Shown piece by piece: positions 16,968-26,513 of a stretch of 64,000 bases of DNA. The translations under genes were made by a program, and so were the position numbers. The number at the start of each line of letters is the position of its first letter. Position 1 is the stretch's first letter. Source of the stretch: Pseudoalteromonas piscicida (lineage in GTDB: Bacteria; Pseudomonadota; Gammaproteobacteria; Enterobacterales; Alteromonadaceae); the NCBI RefSeq assembly GCF_002208135.1, contig NZ_CP021646.1:1967501-2031500 (forward strand). Reading direction: 5' to 3'. Below the pieces are notes generated by a model. That model was given only the letters and a program-made list of their open reading frames with translations, did no database searches and had not been told where the DNA came from.

Positions 16968-18230
16968 TTAAGCAAACTTTAAGTGAACCGACACTCCAGT
17001 TTTGCAACTTTCAATCATCACCTCCACAGAAAACTTCTCACAAAGGCGTTTTACTAGCGATAACCCAATGCCTGTCCCTAAACTATTGGGACCCCGCATT
17101 CCAGACTCAAAGGCTTGCTCGTGTGCCGTAAAGGTCTGTGGTAATCCTTGGCCATCATCCGCAATTGTTAGTGTGTTATCTCGGTAATGAAGATAGATTT
17201 GCTCACCTTGGCTATGACACACAGCATTCTGTAACAGGTTTTGCACCACTAACCTTAGCTCCTGCGCAGCCATAGAAACAAATACATTGCCCGGTATGTC
17301 GATACTTAGAACTTTATGCTCAAACAGCGCTTGGTTATTGATAATGCACGCTTCAATCACGGATTGCAGATTAGTCTGCTGCGGTGTATCTGCTTTTTCC
17401 CGAGCAAGGGCAAGTAGCGCTTCTAATGTTAGCTGCATCTGCTGGTCAGACTCCGCTATCCTTGCCACCAGCTCTTGCTGTTTACTATTTAACTCGGTGT
17501 GCTTGAGTAAACTGACCGCCCCTTGGGAAATGGTGACAGGTGTTCTCAATTCATGGGAAATATCTCTGGTAAATTGGCGTTCACGCTCAACGAATGCTCG
17601 AATGCGAGCCAGAGCTGATTCAAGCGTTTGTGCAAATTTACCAATTTCATTTTGCGAAAACTGAGATGCAAAATTGGTCGGTAGGTTTTCAACGGGACTC
17701 GCCTCTACAATTACCATTAGCTCATCCAAAGGTTTAAGTAGTTTTTTTGCCAGCTTTACCGTGCCAAGTGCTAGCAATAGCGCAATGATTAATCCAATCG
17801 CCAATAAGGTCAGTGAAAAACCTAGCATCAAACCTCGAAGTTCGCGCACCACAAGATGCTCGCTTACTTCAGCAAGCAATATGCCTTGTCCACGGTCATC
17901 CTTGTTTAGAAAGGCGATGTGATAATGTTTACCCGCCTCGGCGCTAAACTCTTTGCGGTTTGGCTCCTCAGCGAGTAACCTTCTCACCACCGCAGGTAAA
18001 GTGTCGGTTGTAGGATGAAATGTGACGAAGTCAAAATGTGCTTTTGGCGTCTCGTTATTGACGATTTGAAGCGCTATCTGCTTTCTTTCATCTTCTAAAA
18101 TTTGATAAAAAAAGCTGTCTTCTATGATGTAGCTAAAAAGTAAAGTGATCAGTGAAAATAATATACTGAGCAGCACAACGATAGAGACAAAATAAGTGAT
18201 GATGCGGTTTCTTAGTTGTTTTGTTTTCAT
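16968..18230 (-). CDS. Sensor histidine kinase
   Basis: A 420-residue membrane kinase. Helix 1 is at about 10-35, a periplasmic sensor of about 95 residues follows, helix 2 is at about 133-158 and a HAMP linker comes next. The dimerisation domain holds phospho-acceptor His226 in FTRDISHELRTP. The ATPase domain has the N box in VQNLLQNAVCHS, G1 in IADDGQGLP and G2 in GTGIGLSLVKRL. It is the last gene of a four-gene minus-strand unit; its partner regulator ends 21 bases upstream. The sensor domain carries no motif I can name, so the stimulus is unknown. Confidence 0.92.
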   Translation of the reverse strand: MKTKQLRNRIITYFVSIVVLLSILFSLITLLFSYIIEDSFFYQILEDERKQIALQIVNNETPKAHFDFVTFHPTTDTLPAVVRRLLAEEPNRKEFSAEAGKHYHIAFLNKDDRGQGILLAEVSEHLVVRELRGLMLGFSLTLLAIGLIIALLLALGTVKLAKKLLKPLDELMVIVEASPVENLPTNFASQFSQNEIGKFAQTLESALARIRAFVERERQFTRDISHELRTPVTISQGAVSLLKHTELNSKQQELVARIAESDQQMQLTLEALLALAREKADTPQQTNLQSVIEACIINNQALFEHKVLSIDIPGNVFVSMAAQELRLVVQNLLQNAVCHSQGEQIYLHYRDNTLTIADDGQGLPQTFTAHEQAFESGMRGPNSLGTGIGLSLVKRLCEKFSVEVMIESCKTGVSVHLKFA

Positions 18231-18251
18231 TTTTCTCAGTTGCTATTTCAG

Positions 18252-18953
18252 CTATAAATCCAGCACTAAGCCAACGCTGTGAATGGTTTTAATAATGGCC
18301 GTTGGAAATGGCTTATCTATCGCTTTGCGTAATTGATAGATGTGTGACCGTAAAGAATCCGAGTCAGTGCCCTCCTCGCCCCAAATACGCTCAACAAGCT
18401 CACTCTTTGATACCGCTCGCGGGTAGCTTTCCATCAAAATTTTAAGAATATTGAACAATATTGGCGGTAATACGAGTGCAGTCTCGCCCCGCGTTACTGT
18501 TTGATTTTGGTAATTAAGCGTAAGCTGGTTGTCTGCGCTCCCTACACTTAGTGTTCTTGCAGCAGGTGTGGGATTTAATCGACAAGTTAATGCGCTGACT
18601 CGAGCAGCTAGCTCCTCCAGCGAAAAAGGTTTGGTGAGGTAATCATCCGCACCCTGCGCAAATCCTGCTAATTTATCGTCCAAAGTATCTCGAGCAGTTA
18701 ACATTATGATGGGAATATGCCTGTCGGCTTGAAGTCTTAATCGCTGACAGACCTCAAGTCCTTCAATATCTGGGAGCATAATATCCAAAATAATACAGTC
18801 AAAATATTGCGTTAAAGCAAGCTCACAACCCTGCTCTCCCGTATAAGCAAAGTCCAAACTATGTCCCTGCATATCGAAGTAATCAGCTATATTACTTGCA
18901 ATCGCGGGGTTGTCCTCAATCACTAAAATATTGAGTTGTGAGCTTGTTTTCAT
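18252..18953 (-). CDS. OmpR-family response regulator
   Basis: A 233-residue regulator. The receiver domain has acidic E13/D14 and phospho-acceptor Asp57 (IILDIMLPD), the conserved T in MLTARD and K in DDYLTKPF. The winged-helix output domain follows at about 130-233 (LFNILKILMESYPRAVSKSELVERIWGEEGTDSDSLRSHIYQLRKAI). Its ATG overlaps the stop of the hydrolase gene upstream (shared base 18953), so the four genes are translationally linked. Likely targets include its own operon. Confidence 0.93.
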   Translation of the reverse strand: MKTSSQLNILVIEDNPAIASNIADYFDMQGHSLDFAYTGEQGCELALTQYFDCIILDIMLPDIEGLEVCQRLRLQADRHIPIIMLTARDTLDDKLAGFAQGADDYLTKPFSLEELAARVSALTCRLNPTPAARTLSVGSADNQLTLNYQNQTVTRGETALVLPPILFNILKILMESYPRAVSKSELVERIWGEEGTDSDSLRSHIYQLRKAIDKPFPTAIIKTIHSVGLVLDL

Positions 18954-19864
18954 TAATACCAGCCTTGTAGTTTTTTATAGTAGCCTTCAGGCAAGATATG
19001 CTCGCCTTCTATGACCACGTGATGCTTTTTAACACTCGCAATGGCCTCGAATAATGCTTCATTTTCACGCTCGCTGGCGTATTCATCGTCATCTGCCGAG
19101 ACCAACCACACCTTAGGAGAGTCAACGGCTGTCGCAAAATTTTTAATCGCCACTCGAGCCACCGCGTTAGTCAGGTAAGGCGGCACAATTGATAACACAT
19201 TATCTACTCGTTTATCCAGCGCCGCTAGAATTAAACTGATTTGACCTCCCATGCTATATCCCGCAACACTAATTTGGTTTTGGTCAAATTGCGGCTGAGT
19301 AGCGATCCAATCAAGCAGTACCCGGTGGTCTTTTACCGAATCAATAATTAACTTTTCGTATGGTTCACGTTTTCCCCACCAATCTAAATCATGCATGACC
19401 TCAATAATATTATGATCAAGATTTTTACGCTTACCATGATTCCTCGAATCAATGGCTATCACGGCATAACCGTTTGCTAGCGCCATTTTAGTAAGTTCAT
19501 CCGTTTGCTCGTATGTGTCGCGCCCCTTAAAGCTCTCTTGTATCCAGCGCACATCACTTCGGCCCATACCGTGGACACCCACCATAACAGGAATTGGTTT
19601 GGTCGCGTCGTGATTACTGGGGTAGAGAAGATGGCCATTGACTTTATCACCATCAAACGTCGTGTACTCAACCGCAAAGTGATTGGCTTTCAATGGCGAT
19701 AGTTTTGCCTCCACCGCTATTTGCTCATAGCTATATATTTGCGCTAATTCCTCCGCGGTAACGCTATATGGCTTTAATCCAAATACTGCGTACCAAACAG
19801 CGGCAACGCCTGCAATAATTCCAGTAACTACTAACATTGTTTTTCTCCAGCTTTGCTTAACCAT
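18953..19864 (-). CDS. Alpha/beta hydrolase, membrane-anchored or secreted
   Basis: A 303-residue protein with an N-terminal hydrophobic helix (MLVVTGIIAGVAAVWYAVFG, about residues 10-29) and then a serine hydrolase fold. VMVGVHGMGRSD is the oxyanion-hole region and ISVAGYSMGGQISLI carries the nucleophile elbow G-x-S-x-G. VWLVSADDDEYASE and the histidine in EGEHILPEGYY probably supply the acid and the base. Sequence style is that of the dienelactone hydrolase/prolyl oligopeptidase-type esterases. It lies between the DJ-1 gene (8-base overlap) and the two-component genes, so it may be part of the regulated response. Confidence 0.85.
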   Translation of the reverse strand: MVKQSWRKTMLVVTGIIAGVAAVWYAVFGLKPYSVTAEELAQIYSYEQIAVEAKLSPLKANHFAVEYTTFDGDKVNGHLLYPSNHDATKPIPVMVGVHGMGRSDVRWIQESFKGRDTYEQTDELTKMALANGYAVIAIDSRNHGKRKNLDHNIIEVMHDLDWWGKREPYEKLIIDSVKDHRVLLDWIATQPQFDQNQISVAGYSMGGQISLILAALDKRVDNVLSIVPPYLTNAVARVAIKNFATAVDSPKVWLVSADDDEYASERENEALFEAIASVKKHHVVIEGEHILPEGYYKKLQGWY

Positions 19865-20990
19865 AAACCTTTACCTTCAACGCAATCAGATTCTCCGCCG
19901 TGCCGTGCTTTTTAAGCGCTGTTTCTAATGTGGATTTTGCGCCAGACGTGTCATTTAGTTTGAGCTGTGCATTTACTAGCGCTTCGTACAGCATGGGGTG
20001 TTCGATATCTGCAAGAGTTAACTGCATTAACTCAACGGCCACTGCGAGTTGATGAGCAGTTTGCGCATGCTGCGCTTGATATAAACCAGAGATCCCGAGC
20101 AACATAGGATCAAACGATGACTTATCCGCTAAATAACGCGCTTTCGCTTTACTACTATCTGAAAAGAATTGCTCTACCAACAAGATACTTTCATCGTCTT
20201 TGAAACGCGGTAACTCGCTTACCGTAAGACCAAGTGCTGCAACCATCGCTTTAGCAGTATCTACCGTAGAAAAAGGGTTTTGTCCTGTGATCAATTGACC
20301 ATCAATACTTACCTGATTCAACATTAGGCCGTCTTGCACAAACGATGCTCCACGCTTAATGAGTTTATCTTCAAGTAGGAATGGAAACTGCTTGGTCCAT
20401 TTTTTACCAAACGCTGCTTCTTCTTCGTTAGTAAAGCCATTTATTCGCTTGCCAGCGATTAAATACTCTCCATTTTCAAGCTTTACATCCACCAATGCCG
20501 CAGGACCATGGCACACCGCGCCAATTACACCGTTGTTAACGTAGATATCGCGAATAATTGCCTGTAACGGCTTGGAGTCATGCAAGTCGAACATCGGGCC
20601 TTTGCCCCCAACCACAAACACAGCATCGAATTGCGCGGGCTTTAACTCACTCAGTCTTTTAGTGTTTTTAAGCTGCACCATCGCAGTCGTATCATTACTG
20701 TATGCTTGATTATAGGATTTGTTTTTATCAAACTTATCTGCCAACGGTTCACCGCCCTTCGGCGAGGCTAACGTGACTTTTACGCCATTTTGTTTGAACA
20801 CGGCATACGCTTTACTGAGCTCGTCAAACTCAAATCCAGGTTTGCTTAAGGTGCCATCAGCACCCATTTCGCCATAACTACTGAGCACCATGAGCACATG
20901 AGGTGTGTTTTTATCTTGTGCAACCGCATTGATTGAAGTTGCTGACAACGCAGCAACGAGAGATAAGGTTAATAGTGATTTGTTCATCAT
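19857..20990 (-). CDS. Secreted DJ-1/PfpI (type 1 glutamine amidotransferase-like) protein
   Basis: A 377-residue protein beginning with a Sec signal peptide (KSLLTLSLVAALSATSINAVAQ), so it is periplasmic. Residues about 30-250 form the DJ-1/PfpI domain: HVLMVLSSYGEMGADG at the first strand, FDAVFVVGGKGPMFDL, and the nucleophile elbow in GAVCHGPAALVDV with cysteine followed by histidine. These are features of the Hsp31/YhbO-like class. The C-terminal 110 residues are helical and may form a TPR-like domain. It heads the four-gene unit with hydrolase, regulator and kinase; GAGG lies just upstream of the ATG pair. Periplasmic location is unusual for DJ-1 proteins. Confidence 0.85.
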   Translation of the reverse strand: MMNKSLLTLSLVAALSATSINAVAQDKNTPHVLMVLSSYGEMGADGTLSKPGFEFDELSKAYAVFKQNGVKVTLASPKGGEPLADKFDKNKSYNQAYSNDTTAMVQLKNTKRLSELKPAQFDAVFVVGGKGPMFDLHDSKPLQAIIRDIYVNNGVIGAVCHGPAALVDVKLENGEYLIAGKRINGFTNEEEAAFGKKWTKQFPFLLEDKLIKRGASFVQDGLMLNQVSIDGQLITGQNPFSTVDTAKAMVAALGLTVSELPRFKDDESILLVEQFFSDSSKAKARYLADKSSFDPMLLGISGLYQAQHAQTAHQLAVAVELMQLTLADIEHPMLYEALVNAQLKLNDTSGAKSTLETALKKHGTAENLIALKVKVYG

Positions 20991-21080
20991 CCTGTCCTCG
21001 GGCCTGTTGACCCTTGTGTTGTTTTGTTACAGACACTTTATGCGGACAGGTGTGAAATAGATGTGAAGTCAATTCACATT

Positions 21081-21116
21081 ATACCAATTGAATTAATTCT
21101 CTAATCAATTTGGTAT
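21081..21116. repeat. Short hairpin repeat with ATACCAATTG end
   Basis: ATACCAATTGAATTA at 21081-21095 and TAATCAATTTGGTAT at 21102-21116 form an imperfect inverted repeat around a 6-base loop. The outer ends match the termini of the 161-base element at 27788-27948, so this is probably a solo or deleted member of that family. Confidence 0.6.
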
Positions 21117-21140
21117 TCTTCAAAAGCGAAAAGTTGTCAA

Positions 21141-21785
21141 TTATGATGTCAAAGGCTTTGGGAATTTAGCTCTTACGTCCTCTATTAAGCGCTTGCGCGA
21201 GCTACGTTCACGCTCATGAGGCGCGAATAAGGCACTGGCCTCATCCAATAAATCAACCACTTGGTGAAGGTTGGTTAGTTCATCTGGGCTCAAGCGTTCA
21301 TCTCGTGCCAAATACTCATTGATGATAACGATAGCGGCTTCTTTATTTGCAATATCTTCAGGTAAACCCGTTTTAGTACAAAGTCCGTAAATACCGCCAA
21401 GGAAGTGTTGCCATTCACTTTCTAAGTGAGCATCTATATTTTGATCCAGTTTTGCATCTCGCGGATTAAAGCCTTGCGCTTTTAATCTATGCAGTTGGTT
21501 TTTATAACGTTTACTAAAGAGTGCAAAGGCTTGTGCTTCATCCGTAACTTGCGACATAGCACCAAGCCATACCAAAGCACCTTGCGGATAAAATTCAAGG
21601 CTGTTTTCATCGCTGTGCACTCCAAAGAAAGAGTCACATTCGAGCTTTAATGCTAACTTATAGGCGGCCTTTGGCATCAAACGCTTTTCAATTAACGTAG
21701 CCAATTCAAGATGGGATAACTGCGACTCGCGCAGCAAAGTCTCTTTGGTAATAAAATGCGTCTGCAGATAATTAAGTAGTTCCAT
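21141..21785 (-). CDS. DUF6058-like hypothetical protein
   Basis: A 214-residue soluble, mostly helical protein. The start MELLNYLQTHFITKETLLRESQLSHLELATLIEKRLMPKAAYKL resembles a helix-turn-helix-like module. The rest (YPQGALVWLGAMSQVTDEAQAFALFSKRYKNQL ... KEAAIVIINEYL) resembles what is called DUF6058 in Pseudoalteromonas and relatives; I recall this only loosely. No catalytic motif is evident. It starts 4 bases after the end of the interrupted upstream frame, so the two were probably one operon. Confidence 0.6.
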   Translation of the reverse strand: MELLNYLQTHFITKETLLRESQLSHLELATLIEKRLMPKAAYKLALKLECDSFFGVHSDENSLEFYPQGALVWLGAMSQVTDEAQAFALFSKRYKNQLHRLKAQGFNPRDAKLDQNIDAHLESEWQHFLGGIYGLCTKTGLPEDIANKEAAIVIINEYLARDERLSPDELTNLHQVVDLLDEASALFAPHERERSSRKRLIEDVRAKFPKPLTS

Positions 21786-21914
21786 TGATTATTCCTTTGC
21801 ATTTGTTAACTTTATTTTTGCCGTGAGCGCAGTCGCGATGATAATCAAGCCAAGTAAGTTGATGTTTACGGCTATGGTTTCTAGGTTCAACTGAACCGTT
21901 AATAGCAGTCCCGA

Positions 21915-22178
21915 TTAAAATTGGATTAGCGTATCATCGACCACTACACCAATGGACATGAGCGCGCCGAGCACCGCTGCCCAACTTAAGGCCCTGAGTT
22001 GCTTTTGATATAACTTAAACGCGATCATCAAGCATAAAAAGCTTGCTGTAAAGTCGAGGATTAACGTCGATTCCGGATGGTTAAATACACCCAGCATTGA
22101 TAATACCAATCCTGCCAATCCAGCCGCGGCTACTAAGAAAGTCGTGATTTTTGAACTGATTACGTGATGAGAAAACAT
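21915..22178 (-). CDS. Small membrane protein, apparently truncated by an in-frame stop
   Basis: The 87-residue product has two or three hydrophobic helices (TTFLVAAAGLAGLVLSML, LILDFTASFLCLMIAFKLY, ALSWAAVLGALMSIGVVV). After the TAA at 21915-21917 the same frame stays open for another 41 codons to 21789. That extension contains a further helix-like segment (INLLGLIIIATALTAKIKL) and stops 3 bases before the DUF6058-like start. This suggests an ancestral product of about 129 residues with three to four helices and a nonsense change here. Function unknown. No homologous family recognised. Confidence 0.55.
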   Translation of the reverse strand: MFSHHVISSKITTFLVAAAGLAGLVLSMLGVFNHPESTLILDFTASFLCLMIAFKLYQKQLRALSWAAVLGALMSIGVVVDDTLIQF

Positions 22179-22241
22179 TGCTTTTATTATTGTTAGTTAG
22201 GTTAGCAGCATTATAGCTGCTAACCCTTTGCGTAAAAAATA

Positions 22242-23083
22242 TTATTGTACCTTTTTCACCATTTCTTCAATATATTTGATGGCAATAAATGGATCTGTTT
22301 CATCAAACAGGTGAGACGCATATTTCATGGTAATGGGCGTAACATTGTCGCCAATTTCTTGCAGCTTTATTTGTGCGTCATTCCAAGTTAGGGTGTAAAT
22401 ATCGACATCGGCATAACTCATACCTGCTGAGCGAATAGAAACATGAGGGATCCCACGTGACAGTATAGTAACTGGCATTTCTCGACTGGTTTTGTACATT
22501 GCTGTATGAGAAGAAGCCTCTTCAAAATCTTCTAGTGAATGGGTATCTCGCTCCCAGTTAATGATCCAATCCATGATCTTCCAACCCCTTTAGACATCTT
22601 ACTCTTCATATCTTGATACCAAGACTCATGAGCGATATCAATAAGCACCATCCCTTTCACTTTCTCAGGGTTTCGGTTGGCGTAGGCTCTTGCAACAAAC
22701 CCACCAAAAGAGTGAGGCACAAGCACTAATTTATCCATTTCGGTTTCCTTAGTGAATGCTTCAAGCTCTTGTGTAAGCTCCAGCATAGTACGCACTCTAG
22801 GCTTTGCAAAAGTGCTTTTCCCGGTGCCGGCTCTGTCATAAAAACACAAGCGATAACCTTTTGGCTCTGCATTATGGAAGGTATTTTTATAGGTTTCATG
22901 GGCATCCAGCCCCATCCCGGCGAGTAGAAGTGCGGTAGTCTCTCCATCTCCCTTACAGGCGTAGGCAAGTTTGTTACCGTTTACCTCCACAAATTGATAG
23001 TTATCTTGGTGCGCTTTTTGGTTGGCACTGGCCATTGAGCTGATCGCAACAAGCCCCAGTACTGCTGATGTTATTGTTTTCAT
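22242..23083 (-). pseudogene. Alpha/beta hydrolase gene with a frameshift
   Basis: From 23083 the frame encodes a signal peptide (MKTITSAVLGLVAISSMASA) and an alpha/beta hydrolase: TTALLLAGMGLDAHETY, CFYDRAGTGKSTFAKPR and the nucleophile elbow LVLVPHSFGGFVARAYA. After ...KSKMSKG near 22588 the frame is lost and ends at 22532. A second frame resumes immediately (GWKIMDWIINWERDTHSLEDFEEASSH) and carries the C-terminal part to 22242, including the likely catalytic histidine in MKYASHLFDET. One extra G in the AAAGGGG run would restore a single frame of about 281 residues. So this is either a recent pseudogene or a sequencing error in the G run. Confidence 0.85.
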
Positions 23084-23174
23084 TGTCCTTTCTCATTTTT
23101 TAAGTTTTCCCAATAGCATACTAATTAGTTCACTCGAGAAACGCAATAAAGTTTCAGAAACTTCTGAAACTTTA

Positions 23175-24125
23175 TTAACCTAACGTATAGATGAAATAAG
23201 CAACATAGCCCACAAACAAGATACCACCTTCTCTACGACTAAGCTTCAGGCCTGAAATAAGCAGTGGAGTACAAAGTAAAGTTGCAACAATCATTACTGA
23301 AATATCCGCGCTTAGCATACGGTTTGTCACTTCCAAAGGGGTATTACTGATAAGTCCCGCCACGCCTAATACACCGAGTAAATTGAACAAGTTACTACCA
23401 ATCACATTCCCTACCGCAATATCCGCATGCCCTTTTATGCTCGCCATTACTGAAGTAACCACTTCAGGTAGCGACGTGCCAATTGCGATGATGGTTAAGC
23501 CAATCATCACTTCGTCCACAGCTAAAGTACGAGCAAGTTGCACTGCGTTATCAACCATCAACTGTGCTCCACATATCAACAAACCAAGCCCTAAAATAAA
23601 TTGCACTGTATTAACTGTGCGCTCACGCCAGCGGTTTGGTTGTTGCGATGACGCTGGTTCATCATTTTTGTAACTAAGCGCACGACCTTGCACAAATAAA
23701 TACACAACATAAAGCAGCAAGAGCAAACTCAGCAAGCCAGCATCAAACCGGCTTAATGCGCCATCCCAAACCAACGCAGCGACGATAAAACAGGCGATCA
23801 CGAGCATAGGAATATCTCTTTTCACCAATGCTTGTGACACCACCAGCGGCGCTATCAACGCTGATATACCCAATATGAATAAAATATTAAAGGTGTTACT
23901 GCCAAGCACGTTGGCAACAGCTAAGCTGCCTTGCCCCACCACCGCAGATTGCACACTGACCGCAAGCTCAGGAGCACTGGTACCAAAGGACACAATAGTT
24001 AAACCAATTAGTAAACTGGGTACGTTGAAGCTCGCAGCCAGTTTAGATGCCCCCGCGACTAAACGGTCAGCACCAAATACCAACAGTGATAAACCTAAAA
24101 CGATATAAATAATATTGATTGTCAT
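23175..24125 (-). CDS. Calcium/sodium antiporter, YrbG-type
   Basis: A 316-residue member of the Ca2+/cation antiporter superfamily with about ten membrane helices. The two inverted alpha repeats are plain: GLTIVSFGTSAPELAVSVQSA...GSLAVANVLGSNTFN in the first half and GLTIIAIGTSLPEVVTSVMAS...ADIAVGNVIGSNLFN in the second. These hold the ion-coordinating acidic and hydroxyl residues. It exchanges Na+ for Ca2+ across the inner membrane. It is a single gene with no obvious partner. Confidence 0.93.
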   Translation of the reverse strand: MTINIIYIVLGLSLLVFGADRLVAGASKLAASFNVPSLLIGLTIVSFGTSAPELAVSVQSAVVGQGSLAVANVLGSNTFNILFILGISALIAPLVVSQALVKRDIPMLVIACFIVAALVWDGALSRFDAGLLSLLLLLYVVYLFVQGRALSYKNDEPASSQQPNRWRERTVNTVQFILGLGLLICGAQLMVDNAVQLARTLAVDEVMIGLTIIAIGTSLPEVVTSVMASIKGHADIAVGNVIGSNLFNLLGVLGVAGLISNTPLEVTNRMLSADISVMIVATLLCTPLLISGLKLSRREGGILFVGYVAYFIYTLG

Positions 24126-24596
24126 CGATGCAAACCTTGCGTTTTGATGGAACGTTAGCTTAAAAAACCACGCGAGTAGAATTTACTACTCCTTGTTTAC
24201 ACTCACTTAATTCCCGCTATAGCGCAACTAAACTGAGGGTAAGATTTGTCACTCTTGACGAGCAAAATAACTCATTAGACTGAGACTTTCTATTTGTGTC
24301 TAATGCGCGAAAATTAATTAACCTGAACTCGGGATAAAAAGTTAGTTAATCAACTAAAATATCCATGCTCAAAAGCGTAATATCGCTCTGGCCAGATGTT
24401 ATTTCTTAATACAAGGCAAATTTGTGCGTCAATAGCTGGCCTATTGCAAACAAATTTAACGCTGTAGTAAGGGGTAACAGCTGCCAGAGAATAAGTTGTT
24501 ATGCTGAGTTCAGGTTAATTCTACCTATCACTCAGTGAGTAGCCGCCATTGATGGCGCACTGCAGGCTGAACTCTAACTTACGTTAAGGAACTTGA
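24126..24596. other. Intergenic region upstream of speA
   Basis: The 471-base gap contains no gene. Its main content is the MITE-like palindromic element at 24316-24520. The remaining 76 bases before speA hold its leader (TAAGGAACTTGA before the ATG). Confidence 0.6.
24316..24520. repeat. MITE-like palindromic element, 205 bases
   Basis: The ends are a perfect 15-bp inverted repeat: AATTAACCTGAACTC at 24316-24330 and GAGTTCAGGTTAATT at 24506-24520. Inner parts also pair: CTGGCCAGATGTTA (from 24391) with TAACAGCTGCCAG (to 24486), and AAATTTGT with ACAAATTT around an AATAG/CTATT core. The entire element can therefore fold into one long hairpin. It has no coding capacity. Length and structure fit a MITE or a mobile intergenic repeat; no clear target duplication beyond the AATT ends. 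Confidence 0.75.
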
Positions 24597-26510
24597 ATGA
24601 CCAAATTTACCTCTTCTGAGCAAGCACGTGAATGCTACAACGTGCGCCACTGGAGCCAAGGCTTCTTTGGTATTAATGATCAGGGAGAGGTTACTGCGAT
24701 GCCGAACCAACAGCAGCCACAGCACGCCGTAACTCTGACAAACATTGCACAACAAATTAAATCTGAGGGTTATACCCTACCTGCGCTAGTGCGTTTTCCA
24801 CAAATTCTAGAACAGCGTGTACATAATATTGTTGGTGCGTTTAATCAGGCGATTACTGATTACAGCTACCCAGAAGACTATTTATTGGTTTACCCAATTA
24901 AAGTAAACCAACAAAAAGAAGTCATTGAGGGGCTTATTGCAAGCCAAGCAGCCAGCGATAAAAAACAGCTTGGCTTAGAAGCTGGCAGTAAAGCTGAATT
25001 ACTTACTGTATTGGCGCTTAGTGAAAAAACCAGCGCAGTGATCGTGTGTAACGGCTACAAAGACAGAGAATACGTCCGTCTTGCGCTTATCGGTGAAAAA
25101 TTAGGTCATCAAGTTTATATCGTTTTAGAAAAGCGTTCTGAGCTCGACATCGTGATGACAGAAGCCAAAGCACTAAACGTTAAACCACGTTTAGGCTTAC
25201 GCGTCCGTTTGGCATCGCAAGGTAAAGGTAAATGGCAAGCAAGCGGCGGCGAAAAGTCCAAATTTGGTCTGTCTGCATCGCAAGTCCTTACGGTTGTTAA
25301 CCAATTGAAGCAAGCTGACATGCTAGACGCGCTGCAACTGGTGCACTTTCATTTAGGCTCGCAAATGGCCAACATCCGTGACGTGCGCGTTGGTGTGGGT
25401 GAAGCCGCTAGATTCTACTGCGAATTACGCCGTTTAGGTGCAAACCTGTTGAATTTAGACGTAGGTGGCGGACTTGCAGTGGATTACGACGGTACGCGTA
25501 GTCAATCGTCCAACTCGATGAACTACAGCTTAGCTGAATATGCAAACAACATCGTTTACACCGTAGGCGATACCTGTAAGCAATACAATCAGCCAATGCC
25601 AAAGATCATCTCTGAGTCGGGTCGTGCGTTAACTGCGCATCACGCGGTATTAATCACCGATGTGATTGGCACAGAGAGCTATCAAGTAGAAGAGATAACT
25701 GCACCAGTAAGTGACGCCCCAAGACTACTGCACAATATGTGGACGTCTTGGCAGGCACTCAGTGAGCAAAGTGATGACCGTGCATTGATTGAAATTTTTC
25801 ATGATACGCAAGGCGACTTGGCAGAAGTGCACAGCCAATTTGCGATGGGACTATTAAGCCTCGAGCAAAGAGCATGGGCGGAGCAAGTAAATCTGCGCGT
25901 ATGCTATGAGCTAAACAAGCGTATGGACAACAAAAACCGTTTCCATCGCCCAATTATTGACGAACTCAGTGCCAAGCTTGCGGATAAATTTTTTGTGAAT
26001 TTCTCGCTATTTCAATCTTTGCCAGACGCTTGGGGTATTGAACAGGTATTCCCTGTACTGCCACTCAGCGGGTTAACAGAGGCACCTAAACGCCGCGCGG
26101 TATTACTGGATATTACCTGTGATTCTGACGGTACGGTGGAGCATTATGTGGACGGCCAAGGTATTGAAGCCACGCTACCAGTACCTGAGTTTTGCAAAGA
26201 TAAGCCCTATTTATTGGGATTTTTCTTGGTGGGTGCATACCAAGAGATTTTAGGTGACATGCACAACCTATTTGGCGACACCCACACCGTTGTCGCCACA
26301 TTAGATGACCAAGGCGAATTGTCGCTTGGTAATGTGGATGCGGGTGACACCGTTGCCGATATGATGCGTTATGTACACCTTGATGTTGAACAATTTAAGC
26401 GTAACTTTGCCAACCTAGTTGAAAGCAAACTTCCGCTTGAAGAACGAGCTACCTGCCTAGCAGAGCTTGAAACCGGCCTTGACGGCTATACTTATTTGGA
26501 AGATTTCTAA
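24597..26510 (+). CDS. speA: Biosynthetic arginine decarboxylase
   Basis: SpeA is a PLP enzyme of the alanine-racemase fold that converts arginine to agmatine. The 637-residue length is right for the family. The PLP lysine is Lys102 in [44 protein letters not shown] and [15 protein letters not shown] are family blocks, and the C-terminal [15 protein letters not shown]...[18 protein letters not shown] carries the second-subunit active-site cysteine/aspartate. It is followed 3 bases later by agmatinase, giving a two-step path to putrescine. TAAGGAA precedes the start. Confidence 0.97.
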   Translation: MTKFTSSEQARECYNVRHWSQGFFGINDQGEVTAMPNQQQPQHAVTLTNIAQQIKSEGYTLPALVRFPQILEQRVHNIVGAFNQAITDYSYPEDYLLVYPIKVNQQKEVIEGLIASQAASDKKQLGLEAGSKAELLTVLALSEKTSAVIVCNGYKDREYVRLALIGEKLGHQVYIVLEKRSELDIVMTEAKALNVKPRLGLRVRLASQGKGKWQASGGEKSKFGLSASQVLTVVNQLKQADMLDALQLVHFHLGSQMANIRDVRVGVGEAARFYCELRRLGANLLNLDVGGGLAVDYDGTRSQSSNSMNYSLAEYANNIVYTVGDTCKQYNQPMPKIISESGRALTAHHAVLITDVIGTESYQVEEITAPVSDAPRLLHNMWTSWQALSEQSDDRALIEIFHDTQGDLAEVHSQFAMGLLSLEQRAWAEQVNLRVCYELNKRMDNKNRFHRPIIDELSAKLADKFFVNFSLFQSLPDAWGIEQVFPVLPLSGLTEAPKRRAVLLDITCDSDGTVEHYVDGQGIEATLPVPEFCKDKPYLLGFFLVGAYQEILGDMHNLFGDTHTVVATLDDQGELSLGNVDAGDTVADMMRYVHLDVEQFKRNFANLVESKLPLEERATCLAELETGLDGYTYLEDF

Positions 26511-26513
26511 CCC

